Positions 1 through 7,014 of a stretch of 14,632 nt of DNA are shown in pieces (the stretch's first letter is position 1; each line of letters starts with the position of its first letter). Below the pieces are notes generated by a model. The model made no database searches. It worked only from the letters and a program-made list of their open reading frames with translations, and was not told the origin of the DNA. The DNA lies in contig DXOJ01000109.1 of assembly GCA_019412865.1 (NCBI GenBank), forward strand, positions 1-14,632. The letters run 5' to 3'. The position numbers and the translations under genes were made by a program. Source of the stretch: Bacteroides sp. Lineage in GTDB: Bacteria; Bacteroidota; Bacteroidia; Bacteroidales; Bacteroidaceae.

Positions 1-856
1 TGTTGCTGCTAAGCGTTCAGAACGTGATGCTTCTGAAGGTTGCGTTTTGGCTAAAACTACCGGTGACCGTGCTGTTATCGTTGCTTTGAAGTGTGAAACT
101 GACTTTGTGGCTCAGAATGCTGATTTCGTGAAACTGACTCAGGATATTCTTGATCTTGCTGTGGCTAATAAATGCGCTACTTTGGACGAAGTAAAAGCAT
201 TGCCGATGGGTAACGGTACTGTACAGGATGCAGTGACTGACCGTAGCGGTATCACAGGTGAGAAAATGGAACTGGATGGTTACATGACTGTAGAAGGTGT
301 ATGCACTGCTGTTTACAATCACATGAACAGAAATGGTCTTTGCACGATTGTTGCTTTCAACAAGGAAGTGAACGAGCAGTTGGCTAAGCAAATAGCTATG
401 CAGATTGCTGCCATGAACCCGATTGCTATTGATGAAGATGGCGTTTCTGAAGAAGTAAAACAGAAAGAAATTGAAGTTGCTATTGAGAAGACAAAAGCAG
501 AACAGGTACAGAAAGCTGTAGAAGCTGCTCTGAAGAAAGCTAACATCAACCCGGCTCATGTGGACAGCGAAGAACACATGGATAGCAACATGGCTAAAGG
601 ATGGATTACAGCTGAAGATGTAGCTAAAGCAAAAGAAATCATTGCTACTGTTTCTGCAGAGAAGGCTGCACACCTGCCTGAACAAATGATTCAGAACATC
701 GCGAAAGGTCGTCTGGGTAAGTTCTTGAAAGAAGTTTGCTTATTGAACCAGGAAGATATCATGGACGGTAAGAAAACTGTAAGAGAAGTGTTGGCTGCTG
801 CTGACCCTGAACTGAAGATTGTTGATTTCAAGCGTTTCACTTTGAAAGCTGAATAA
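1..856 (+). CDS. tsf: Elongation factor Ts (EF-Ts), 5' end missing
   Basis: EF-Ts is the cytoplasmic guanine-nucleotide exchange factor that regenerates EF-Tu-GTP during translation. The frame is open from base 2 to the TAA at 854-856 (284 residues visible). It begins inside the conserved N-terminal module (AAKRSERDASEG) and includes the family signature TDFVAQNADFVKL, the EF-Tu contact region, at about residues 36-48 of the visible part. The two core dimerisation subdomains follow. From memory Bacteroidota EF-Ts is about 330 residues, so roughly 45 residues, including the UBA-like start, lie left of the window. The TTG at 47 is internal and is not the start. The gene usually follows rpsB, which would be just upstream. 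A hairpin terminator follows the stop. Identification is very secure. Confidence 0.97.
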   Translation, partial: VAAKRSERDASEGCVLAKTTGDRAVIVALKCETDFVAQNADFVKLTQDILDLAVANKCATLDEVKALPMGNGTVQDAVTDRSGITGEKMELDGYMTVEGVCTAVYNHMNRNGLCTIVAFNKEVNEQLAKQIAMQIAAMNPIAIDEDGVSEEVKQKEIEVAIEKTKAEQVQKAVEAALKKANINPAHVDSEEHMDSNMAKGWITAEDVAKAKEIIATVSAEKAAHLPEQMIQNIAKGRLGKFLKEVCLLNQEDIMDGKKTVREVLAAADPELKIVDFKRFTLKAE

Positions 857-950
857 TCAATCAGATTCAAATTCTATGATGTGTCCTTAAAAACGGAACA
901 CGTTAACTTAATAGAGGTATTCATTAAGACTCTCTATTTGAAGATACAAG

Positions 951-990
951 AAAGGCAACTAATTTATAACGAGTTAGTTGCCTTTTCTTT
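951..990 (+). terminator. Rho-independent terminator of tsf
   Basis: A perfect 12-bp stem (AAAGGCAACTAA at 951-962 with TTAGTTGCCTTT at 974-985) encloses an 11-nt loop and runs into a T-rich tail (TTTTCTTTT). It lies about 95 bases after the tsf stop and before the convergent thioredoxin gene. On the minus strand the same stem is followed by only a weak T-run, so it mainly serves tsf. Confidence 0.85.
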
Positions 991-1065
991 TGATTTGATC
1001 TTATCTTATCATTCCTTTCCTCAAGAAACTGCCATGTATAACATGAGGCACATTCTTGGGGAGGA

Positions 1066-1575
1066 TTATTTCAATGCTTTGTCTATTTCCTTCATCAGCT
1101 TGTCCATTTCTTCTTTTTTATAACCGACAGTGGCGGATATCACTTTCCCTTCTTTGTTGATTAAGTAACTTCTGGGAATGTATTGACTGGCAAACTTACC
1201 TGTGACTTCCCGTTTCGGGTCCGGGTAGAGAGGAAATGTAAACCCTTTGCGCTTGTTGTATTCCGTTAATTGGTCGTCGGTATGTTCGCGTCCGATTACT
1301 AACATGCAGAAATCTTTGTTGTCCTTATATTTAGGCCAGAGTGTTTTTTGAACTTCAGCCAGTTCGCTTTGGCAAGGACCACACCAAGTAGCGAAAATAT
1401 TGATTAATACAACTTTCCCTTTCAGGTCCTCGGAGTTTACAGTACCGTTCACTGTTGAATGAAGGGTGAAAGCAGGCATACTATCGCCTACCTTGACGAT
1501 ATCAGCATTGTTGTCTTGTGCAAATGACAACAGTGAGAATAACGCTGCTGCACAGAATAATGTTACTTTTCTCAT
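1066..1575 (-). CDS. Secreted TlpA-like thioredoxin-fold protein
   Basis: A 169-residue thiol-disulfide oxidoreductase of the TlpA/ResA-like (AhpC/TSA-redoxin) type, expected to act outside the cytoplasm on protein disulfides; the physiological partner is unknown. Seen: a basic start and hydrophobic segment (residues 1-19) with a likely signal peptidase I site after SFAQ, the VGDSMPAFTL redoxin opening at about 29-39, the active site WCGPC at 64-68, and the cis-proline loop YIPRSYLI (Pro134). There is no extra N-terminal domain, so it is a minimal single-domain form. It starts 36 bases after the SUI1-like gene and is probably cotranscribed with it from the promoter at 1985-2015. A lipoprotein is unlikely, as no lipobox cysteine is present. 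The role could be envelope redox homeostasis or cytochrome maturation. Confidence 0.9.
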   Translation of the reverse strand: MRKVTLFCAAALFSLLSFAQDNNADIVKVGDSMPAFTLHSTVNGTVNSEDLKGKVVLINIFATWCGPCQSELAEVQKTLWPKYKDNKDFCMLVIGREHTDDQLTEYNKRKGFTFPLYPDPKREVTGKFASQYIPRSYLINKEGKVISATVGYKKEEMDKLMKEIDKALK

Positions 1576-1611
1576 ATCTTTAAAATTTCTAGTTACAAAA
1601 TGCTATTTAGT

Positions 1612-1971
1612 TTAACCTCCTATACCTTTTGTTTTAGAGTATCCTTCTTTAATGAGCAGCTCTATGATTTTGGTTTTGAAATCTCCTTGTACCAGAATCT
1701 CTCCGTCTTTAGCCGATCCGCCTACTCCGCATTTGCTTTTCAGTAGCTTACCCAGCTCTTTCAAGTCGTTTTCCGTACCTATAAATCCGGTAATTAATGT
1801 GACCACTTTACCGCCCCGGTTCTTTTTGTCAATGGAAACTCGCAGGTTTTGTTTGTTTTTGTCGAGAGTAACTTGCTCTTCATCGTTATCCATTTCATAG
1901 CCGAAGTCCGGATTCGTGGAATATACTACGTTTAATCTATCTTTCCAATCATTATTTTTCACACTCGTCAT
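1612..1971 (-). CDS. SUI1/YciH-family translation initiation factor
   Basis: A 119-residue cytoplasmic protein of the SUI1 (eIF1/YciH) family, which binds the small ribosomal subunit and, in studied members, affects fidelity of start-site choice. Visible: a variable N-terminus (1-45), then the SUI1 core with RVSIDKKNRGGKVVTLITGF (about 44-63) and the signature CGVGGSAKDGEILVQGD (81-97), ending in a short glycine-rich tail. Length and domain order are normal for bacterial members. It is the first gene of a minus-strand pair with the thioredoxin and is divergent from rex. The start codon has an AAGGA-like ribosome site about 6-7 bases upstream, and the -7 box lies only 13 bases from the ATG, so the leader is very short. 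The biological role in bacteria is poorly defined. Confidence 0.92.
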   Translation of the reverse strand: MTSVKNNDWKDRLNVVYSTNPDFGYEMDNDEEQVTLDKNKQNLRVSIDKKNRGGKVVTLITGFIGTENDLKELGKLLKSKCGVGGSAKDGEILVQGDFKTKIIELLIKEGYSKTKGIGG

Positions 1972-1984
1972 TTTTAATCCTTTT

Positions 1985-2015
1985 CAAAAGTATTAAACTT
2001 ATGGAAAGGAGCAAA
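1985..2015 (-). promoter_or_regulatory. Promoter of the SUI1-thioredoxin pair
   Basis: Read on the minus strand: TTTG (2015-2012), a 19-bp spacer, then TACTTTTG (1992-1985). This matches the Bacteroides -33 TTTG / -7 TAnnTTTG consensus at its preferred spacing. Transcription should start near 1981, leaving a leader of about 10 nt that consists largely of the ribosome binding site. Confidence 0.75.
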
Positions 2016-2072
2016 ATTTGCACCTCTTTTTATCGTTTTGTTTAATCTCTATTAAGGTTTTCAGTTATAGGG

Positions 2073-2102
2073 TTGTCAGTCTCAAAAAAGATTGTACTTT
2101 TG
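2073..2102 (+). promoter_or_regulatory. Promoter of rex operon
   Basis: TTG (2073-2075), a 19-bp spacer and TACTTTTG (2095-2102) form a Bacteroides-type promoter 25 bases before the rex ATG. The -7 octamer and spacer length are the same as in the divergent SUI1 promoter. I see no clear inverted-repeat Rex operator around it. Confidence 0.72.
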
Positions 2103-2127
2103 CAAAATACCAAATTAAGTAAGAAGT

Positions 2128-2778
2128 ATGAGCACATCTATACGAAAAGAGGCGGATAAAGTGCCGGAGCCTACCTTGCGCAGACTTCCCTGGTATCTGT
2201 CCAACATAAAACTAATGAAAGAAAAAGGAGAACAGTACGTCTCTTCTACACAAATCTCTAAAGAAATAAATATTGACGCTTCTCAAATCGCCAAGGATTT
2301 ATCTTACGTCAATATCTCCGGGCGCACGAGAGTAGGGTATAACATTGATGCGCTGATTGAAGTGTTGGAGAGTTTTCTTGGATTTACCAATATGCACAAA
2401 GCCTTCTTGTTTGGTGTAGGTAGCCTGGGGGCTGCTTTGCTTCGGGATTCAGGTTTGCATCATTTCGGGTTGGAGATTGTGGCAGCTTTTGATGTGAATC
2501 CGGAATTGGTGGGAAAAGACCTGAATGGTATTCCTATTTTTCACTCCGATGATTTTGAGGCAAAGATGAAAGAATACGATGTAAATATCGGTGTGTTAAC
2601 CGTGCCTATTAATATTGCTCAGGAAATTACAGATAAGATGGTAGACGGAGGCATAAAAGCCGTATGGAACTTTACTCCTTTCCGAATCCGTGTACCCGAG
2701 AATATAGTGGTGCAGAATACGTCTCTATATGCTCATTTGGCTGTTATGTTTAACCGATTGAATTTTAACGAGAAATAA
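2128..2778 (+). CDS. rex: Redox-sensing transcriptional repressor Rex
   Basis: Rex senses the NADH/NAD+ ratio and represses fermentative, respiratory and NAD-linked genes when NADH is low. The 216-residue protein has the family layout. The N-terminal winged helix opens with VPEPTLRRLPWYL (12-24), followed by a DNA-recognition helix around VSSTQISKEINIDASQIAKDLSY (38-60). A Rossmann domain follows, with glycine motif GVGSLG (96-101) and the acidic FDVNPELVG segment (121-129) that favours NAD(H). NFTP (181-184) and the C-terminal swapped helix complete it. Length is typical. It is the first gene of a plus-strand run and overlaps the FAH-family gene by one base. Its promoter is at 2073-2102. A dimeric cytoplasmic DNA-binding role is known for the family; the regulon here is inferred. 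Confidence 0.95.
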   Translation: MSTSIRKEADKVPEPTLRRLPWYLSNIKLMKEKGEQYVSSTQISKEINIDASQIAKDLSYVNISGRTRVGYNIDALIEVLESFLGFTNMHKAFLFGVGSLGAALLRDSGLHHFGLEIVAAFDVNPELVGKDLNGIPIFHSDDFEAKMKEYDVNIGVLTVPINIAQEITDKMVDGGIKAVWNFTPFRIRVPENIVVQNTSLYAHLAVMFNRLNFNEK

Positions 2779-3392
2779 TGAAGATTATTGCAGTAGGAAT
2801 GAACTACGCCCAGCATAACAAAGAACTGGGACATACACAAGTAAATACGGAGCCGGTGATTTTTATGAAGCCTGATTCTGCTATTCTGAAGGATGGCAAA
2901 CCGTTTTTCATTCCCGACTTTTCTAAAGAGATACATTATGAAACGGAGCTGGTGGTTCGTATCAATCGATTGGGAAAAAATATAGCTCCCCGCTTTGCTA
3001 ACCGTTATTATGATGCAGTGACTGTAGGGATCGACTTTACGGCTCGTGACCTTCAGCGAAAGTTCCGTGAGCAGGGTAATCCCTGGGAGCTTTGCAAAGG
3101 TTTTGATTCGTCGGCTGCTATTGGAACTTTTGTTCCGGTGGAGCACTATAAGGATATTCAGAATCTTGACTTTCATTTGTTGATCGACGGTAAGGAAGTG
3201 CAGCGCGGTTGTACGGCAGATATGCTTTTCAAGATAGATGATATAATCGCTTATGTAAGCCAGTTTGTAACTTTGAAAATTGGTGACTTGCTCTTTACTG
3301 GGACTCCTGTAGGGGTAGGTCCTGTTAGTATCGGACAGCGTTTGCAAGGTTATCTGGAGGGAGAAAAACTGCTGGATTTCTATATTCGTTGA
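2778..3392 (+). CDS. Fumarylacetoacetate hydrolase (FAH) family protein
   Basis: A 204-residue metal-dependent enzyme of the FAH superfamily. Compact members like this resemble FAHD1-type acylpyruvate hydrolases/oxaloacetate decarboxylases or related tautomerases; the actual substrate cannot be told from sequence. Metal ligands are visible as Glu55 and Glu57 in the HYETEL segment and Asp86 in GIDFTARD. Lys107 in CKGFD and the glycine-rich FTGTPVGVGPV loop (173-183) complete the family pattern. There is no signal peptide, so it is cytoplasmic. The ATG shares its A with the rex stop (TAATG), pointing to translational coupling and cotranscription with rex. If the enzyme handles oxaloacetate or acylpyruvates, pairing with an NADH sensor would make metabolic sense, but this is inference. 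Confidence 0.9.
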   Translation: MKIIAVGMNYAQHNKELGHTQVNTEPVIFMKPDSAILKDGKPFFIPDFSKEIHYETELVVRINRLGKNIAPRFANRYYDAVTVGIDFTARDLQRKFREQGNPWELCKGFDSSAAIGTFVPVEHYKDIQNLDFHLLIDGKEVQRGCTADMLFKIDDIIAYVSQFVTLKIGDLLFTGTPVGVGPVSIGQRLQGYLEGEKLLDFYIR

Positions 3393-3431
3393 TCTTTTTT
3401 TATTCATTAGTACTCATTTGTTATATAAAAT

Positions 3432-3914
3432 ATGAAGATAAGAGTAGGCTTTGGTTTCGACGTACATCAGTTGGTCGAAGGTCGTGAGTTATGGCTGGGT
3501 GGCATTCTTTTGGAACACACAAAAGGATTGCTGGGGCATTCGGATGCTGATGTATTATTGCATGCTGTTTGCGATGCTCTGTTGGGGGCGGCGAATATGC
3601 GTGATATTGGCTATCATTTCCCCGATACGGCAGGAGAATTTAAGAATATAGATAGCAAGATACTGCTGAAAAAAACAGTGGAGTTGATTGCTACCAAAGG
3701 ATATAAAGTGGGCAATATCGATGCAACTATTTGTGCCGAACGCCCGAAGTTAAAAGCGCACATCCCTTTGATGCAGGAGACGATGGCAACTGTTATGGGG
3801 ATTGATATGGATGATATTTCCATTAAGGCGACTACTACCGAGAAACTCGGTTTTACAGGTCGTGAAGAAGGTATATCGGCTTATGCTACTGTGCTGATAG
3901 AGAAGATTTCTTAA
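3432..3914 (+). CDS. ispF: 2-C-methyl-D-erythritol 2,4-cyclodiphosphate synthase
   Basis: IspF converts CDP-methylerythritol 2-phosphate to the 2,4-cyclodiphosphate with release of CMP, step five of the MEP isoprenoid pathway. It is a cytoplasmic homotrimer. The 160-residue length is standard. Zinc ligands Asp10 and His12 lie in GFDVHQ and His44 in LLHAVCDALLGA. GHSDAD (35-40), the FPDT loop (63-66) and the C-terminal signature ATTTEKLGFTGREEGI (133-148) are intact. It sits 39 bases after the FAH-family gene and 19 bases before the phosphoesterase gene. I see no strong promoter or terminator in those gaps, so it probably belongs to the rex run. Confidence 0.97.
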   Translation: MKIRVGFGFDVHQLVEGRELWLGGILLEHTKGLLGHSDADVLLHAVCDALLGAANMRDIGYHFPDTAGEFKNIDSKILLKKTVELIATKGYKVGNIDATICAERPKLKAHIPLMQETMATVMGIDMDDISIKATTTEKLGFTGREEGISAYATVLIEKIS

Positions 3915-3933
3915 CCCCCTAAAACAAATAATT

Positions 3934-4941
3934 ATGATTCGTCTTTTTAAAATTTACTTAACACTTGCCTCCTTATTGGTAACGACTTTTTGTATGGCTC
4001 AAAAGAGTGAACTGAAATTTAGCAAAGATGGTAAATTCAAGATTGTACAATTTACCGATGTGCATTTTAAATATGGAAATCGGGCTTCAGATATAGCTCT
4101 GGAACGTATTAATCAGGTGCTTGATGACGAACGTCCGGATTTGGTGATATTTACCGGTGACGTTGTTTATTCTGCTCCGGCGGATTCAGGAATGTTGCAG
4201 GTACTGGAACCGGTAGTTAAACGTAAACTGCCTTTTGTGGTTACTTTTGGTAACCATGACAATGAACAGGGAATGACACGGGAACAGTTATATGATATCA
4301 TCCGTCAAGTTCCCGGCAATTTATTGCCTGATCGCGGAACAGTTTTGTCGCCGGATTATGTGTTGACAGTGAAATCGTCTTCCAATCTAAAGAAGGATGC
4401 TGCTTTGCTATATTGCATGGATTCTCACTCTTATTCTCCTTTGAAAGATGTGAAGGGGTATGCATGGCTTACATTCGACCAGATAAATTGGTATCGTCAA
4501 CAGAGTGCGGCTTATAAAGTGCAAAACGGCGGACAGCCTCTGCCGGCTCTTGCTTTTTTCCATATTCCTCTTCCTGAATACAATGAAGCTGCCCGTAGCG
4601 AAAATGCAATTCTTCGTGGAACTCGTATGGAGGAAGCCTGTGCGCCTAAATTGAATACAGGAATGTTTGCAGCGATGAAAGAAGCTGGTGATGTGATGGG
4701 TATGTTTGTAGGACACGACCATGATAATGATTATGCAGTGATGTGGAAAGATATCCTTCTGGCTTATGGACGCTTTACCGGTGGAAATACGGAATATAAC
4801 CATTTGCCGAATGGTGCGCGTATCATCGTATTGGATGAGGGTGCCCGTACATTCACATCCTGGATTCGTCAGAAAGACGGTGTGGTGGATAAAATCTCTT
4901 ATCCGGCAAGTTTTGTCAAAGACGATTGGACTAAACGTTGA
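3934..4941 (+). CDS. Secreted calcineurin-like metallophosphoesterase
   Basis: A 335-residue metallophosphoesterase, probably exported to the periplasm, resembling the Dcr2/purple-acid-phosphatase-like group; the substrate is unknown. Seen: a signal peptide (residues 1-22, likely cut after MAQ), then the five classical metal motifs: TDVH (41-44), TGDV (74-77), GNHD (106-109), FFH (208-210) and GHDHDND (260-266). All dinuclear-metal ligands are therefore present. Cys20 lies near a weak lipobox (TTFC), so a lipoprotein cannot be fully excluded. It follows ispF by 19 bases and looks like the last gene of the rex run. The final 11 bases overlap the 3' end of the opposite-strand gene, so there is no room for a separate terminator. 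Confidence 0.9.
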   Translation: MIRLFKIYLTLASLLVTTFCMAQKSELKFSKDGKFKIVQFTDVHFKYGNRASDIALERINQVLDDERPDLVIFTGDVVYSAPADSGMLQVLEPVVKRKLPFVVTFGNHDNEQGMTREQLYDIIRQVPGNLLPDRGTVLSPDYVLTVKSSSNLKKDAALLYCMDSHSYSPLKDVKGYAWLTFDQINWYRQQSAAYKVQNGGQPLPALAFFHIPLPEYNEAARSENAILRGTRMEEACAPKLNTGMFAAMKEAGDVMGMFVGHDHDNDYAVMWKDILLAYGRFTGGNTEYNHLPNGARIIVLDEGARTFTSWIRQKDGVVDKISYPASFVKDDWTKR

Positions 4942-5794
4942 GGCTTGCGAACTTCACATGGCTAAGGCGCGTGTATTTTGAACCATAGCTTTCGTATCGG
5001 CGCGATACTTTCGCCGATGCAACGTAGATAATATCTCCCAGTCGGTATTCATGTTCTATCCCGGATAGAGTGCATGAAACCGCACTGGGATTTTTTGATG
5101 GAATACTCATGGTGACTAAATTTCCACTGGCATCGGTCAAAGTCAGTACCTGCTTGACAAAAAACTGTGGGGTAGTGCCGTTCACTCTTGTTTTGTACGG
5201 ATCGTCTTCCAATCTTACCCGGGTGACTTTTAATTTTAAGTCTGTCAGCTTTTCTCCTAATTCTCCCAGATAACGGCTGGATGAACGCTTCTCCCTCGAT
5301 TTTCTTATCATTATATCCAGGTGTATGGAATGATAAGCTTGTGCTATTTTGACGAAACGTTCCTGTTTCGGTATTTTGGGAATGAATTTGTATGCTACCC
5401 AACTTAGGTAGGCGGGATCTATTTTGAGGATTTCATGTAGAAAATGTCCCCGGTATTTTCCGAAGAAGATAAGATCGTCACCATTACTCTGCATTCTTTT
5501 CTCATTGTAATCTACCAGGATGATGCAACGCTTCGAATAATAAAACATCGTGCTGGCCATCCGCAGGGATTCGTTGATGTCTGGTGACAGGTCATGTATA
5601 TAAAGAATGGATTGCTTTTCGGGCAGGGGAGAGTACAGCCAAAGGGAATAATTTGGTTTCCCCGGTCGGGGCAACACCACCAGGTAGACTCCTACCTCTT
5701 TAAAAGAGGCTCTGCCTCGGTTGTACTCATTCAATTTGGCATACAATAAGGCTTGCTCGTTTTCGGAAATGCCCGGTAATCTGGGGTTAGCCAT
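4931..5794 (-). CDS. Unnamed protein with ExoX-C-terminal-like motif and beta-rich C-terminus
   Basis: A 287-residue protein, apparently cytoplasmic (no signal peptide or membrane segment), that I cannot name. Residues 1-105 are mixed alpha/beta with no motif I recognise. Residues 109-137 read IFFGKYRG ... EILKIDPAYLSWVAYKF, closely resembling the small FGKYKG/DPxYLxW motif seen at the C-terminus of ExoX-like nucleases and in DUF3820-type proteins. A basic stretch KSREKRSSSR (164-173) links to a beta-rich C-terminus (about 180-285) ending KYTRLSHVKFASL. This has the look of an OB-fold nucleic-acid-binding domain appended to phage exonuclease or helicase proteins. No nuclease catalytic residues are evident. 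A role in DNA or RNA binding is inference. It is a single gene with its own promoter, divergent from mnmA, and its stop overlaps that of the phosphoesterase by 11 bp. Confidence 0.8.
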   Translation of the reverse strand: MANPRLPGISENEQALLYAKLNEYNRGRASFKEVGVYLVVLPRPGKPNYSLWLYSPLPEKQSILYIHDLSPDINESLRMASTMFYYSKRCIILVDYNEKRMQSNGDDLIFFGKYRGHFLHEILKIDPAYLSWVAYKFIPKIPKQERFVKIAQAYHSIHLDIMIRKSREKRSSSRYLGELGEKLTDLKLKVTRVRLEDDPYKTRVNGTTPQFFVKQVLTLTDASGNLVTMSIPSKNPSAVSCTLSGIEHEYRLGDIIYVASAKVSRRYESYGSKYTRLSHVKFASLNV

Positions 5795-5819
5795 AATTGT
5801 TCTCGCTTTTGGTATATTT

Positions 5820-5850
5820 CAAATATAAGGATTTTCTTTCAGAAAAGCAA
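5820..5850 (-). promoter_or_regulatory. Promoter of the unnamed 287-residue protein gene
   Basis: On the minus strand: TTG (5850-5848), a 20-bp spacer, then TATATTTG (5827-5820), a good Bacteroides -33/-7 pair. The ATG is 25 bases beyond the -7 box. No Shine-Dalgarno-like sequence precedes the start. Confidence 0.6.
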
Positions 5851-5870
5851 CTTTTCTCTTTGAAATCTCG

Positions 5871-5878
5871 TACATTTG
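5871..5878 (+). promoter_or_regulatory. Probable -7 box of the mnmA promoter
   Basis: TACATTTG is an exact TAnnTTTG match 26 bases before the mnmA ATG. I find no TTTG at the -33 position, so this is only a half-supported promoter. A 13-bp AT palindrome (AATTTTCAAAATT, 5889-5901) occupies most of the short leader. Confidence 0.45.
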
Positions 5879-5904
5879 TATCCATGTAAATTTTCAAAAT
5901 TCGA

Positions 5905-6990
5905 ATGAAAGAACGAAATAAGAGAGTATTGGTAGGTATGAGTGGTGGCATAGACAGCACCGCTACTTGCTTGATGCTGCAGGAACAAGGATACGAGATT
6001 GTAGGGGTTACCATGCGCGTATGGGGAGATGAACCACAGGATGCCAGGGAGTTGGCTGAACGGATGGGGATCGAACATTATGTAGCAGATGAACGTATTC
6101 CTTTTAAAGAAACCATCGTAAAAAACTTCATAGACGAATATAAGCAGGGGCGTACACCGAATCCGTGCGTGATGTGTAATCCGTTGTTTAAGTTCCGTGT
6201 TTTGACGGAGTGGGCGGATAAATTGAATTGTGCATGGGTGGCTACCGGACATTATTCACGATTGGAAGAGAAAAACGGAAATATTTATATAGTAGCCGGA
6301 GACGATGATAAGAAAGACCAGTCGTATTTTCTCTGGAGATTGGGGCAGGATGTGCTGAAACGTTGTATTTTCCCATTGGGAGATTATACGAAGGTGAAGG
6401 TTCGTGAGTATCTTGCAGAGAAAGGATATGAAGCAAAGTCGAAAGAAGGAGAAAGTATGGAAGTCTGCTTTATCAAGGGGAATTACCGTGATTTTCTTCG
6501 TGAGCAGTGCCCCGAACTGGATAGTGAAATTGGACCGGGATGGTTTGTCAACTCTGAAGGAGTGAAGCTTGGGAAGCATAAAGGAGCACCTTATTATACG
6601 ATTGGGCAACGAAAAGGATTGGAGATCGCTTTAGGAAAGCCTGCTTATGTGTTGAAAATCAATCCGCAGAAAAATACGGTGATGCTTGGAAATGCCGACC
6701 AACTGGAAACTGAATACATGTTGGCGGAGCAGGATAAAATGGTGGATGAACGGGAATTGTTCGGATGTGAGAATCTGACGGTACGGATTCGTTATCGGAG
6801 TCGTCCGATTCCCTGCCGGGTGAAAAGATTGGAAGACGGACGTTTGTTGATACGTTTCCTTGAAATAGCTTCGGCCATTGCTCCCGGACAATCAGCTGTG
6901 TTTTATGATGGAAAACGGGTGCTGGGAGGAGCTTTCATTGCTTCCCAAAGAGGAATCGGGCTGGTGATTATGGAAAATGAAGAATTATGA
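5905..6990 (+). CDS. mnmA: tRNA-specific 2-thiouridylase MnmA
   Basis: MnmA transfers sulfur to C2 of the wobble uridine (U34) of tRNA-Lys, -Glu and -Gln, using ATP to adenylate the base. The 361-residue protein has the ATP pyrophosphatase P-loop GMSGGIDS (11-18). Cys91 in NPCVMCNP is the expected acceptor of the persulfide, and Cys188 in MEVCFI is its resolving/catalytic partner. ATGHYSRL (113-120), the DQSYFLWRL segment (138-146) and [13 protein letters not shown] (227-239) are family hallmarks, with a beta-barrel C-terminal domain after about 240. Both active cysteines are present, so it should be active. From general knowledge, Bacteroides genomes often carry more than one mnmA-like gene; which paralogue this is cannot be decided here. 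The S8 peptidase gene follows after 24 bases. Confidence 0.95.
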   Translation: MKERNKRVLVGMSGGIDSTATCLMLQEQGYEIVGVTMRVWGDEPQDARELAERMGIEHYVADERIPFKETIVKNFIDEYKQGRTPNPCVMCNPLFKFRVLTEWADKLNCAWVATGHYSRLEEKNGNIYIVAGDDDKKDQSYFLWRLGQDVLKRCIFPLGDYTKVKVREYLAEKGYEAKSKEGESMEVCFIKGNYRDFLREQCPELDSEIGPGWFVNSEGVKLGKHKGAPYYTIGQRKGLEIALGKPAYVLKINPQKNTVMLGNADQLETEYMLAEQDKMVDERELFGCENLTVRIRYRSRPIPCRVKRLEDGRLLIRFLEIASAIAPGQSAVFYDGKRVLGGAFIASQRGIGLVIMENEEL

Positions 6991-7014
6991 TTGATTAAAA
7001 TAGAAAGATAACTT

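Noticed and set aside
17..685. Long minus-strand open frame opposite tsf
   Set aside because: Low-complexity Phe/Ser-rich translation, exactly antisense to the well-conserved EF-Ts coding sequence; a shadow.
909..939. Small stem AATAGAG/CTCTATT before the tsf terminator
   Set aside because: Seven pairs, 15-base loop, no T-run; likely chance in AT-rich DNA.
881..1123. Open 80-codon plus-strand frame after tsf
   Set aside because: It runs through the tsf terminator hairpin and into the antisense of the thioredoxin gene, has no family resemblance and uses a non-ATG start.
1972..2127. Rex self-operator in the rex promoter region
   Set aside because: I looked for a TTGTGA/TTGTTA-type inverted repeat and found no convincing match.
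2733..3407. 224-codon minus-strand frame opposite the FAH-family gene
   Set aside because: Antisense of a clearly conserved enzyme, no recognisable motif and no promoter for it.
5889..5901. Palindrome AATTTTCAAAATT just before the mnmA ATG as an operator
   Set aside because: Entirely A/T except the centre; such palindromes arise often by chance here and nothing else supports regulation.
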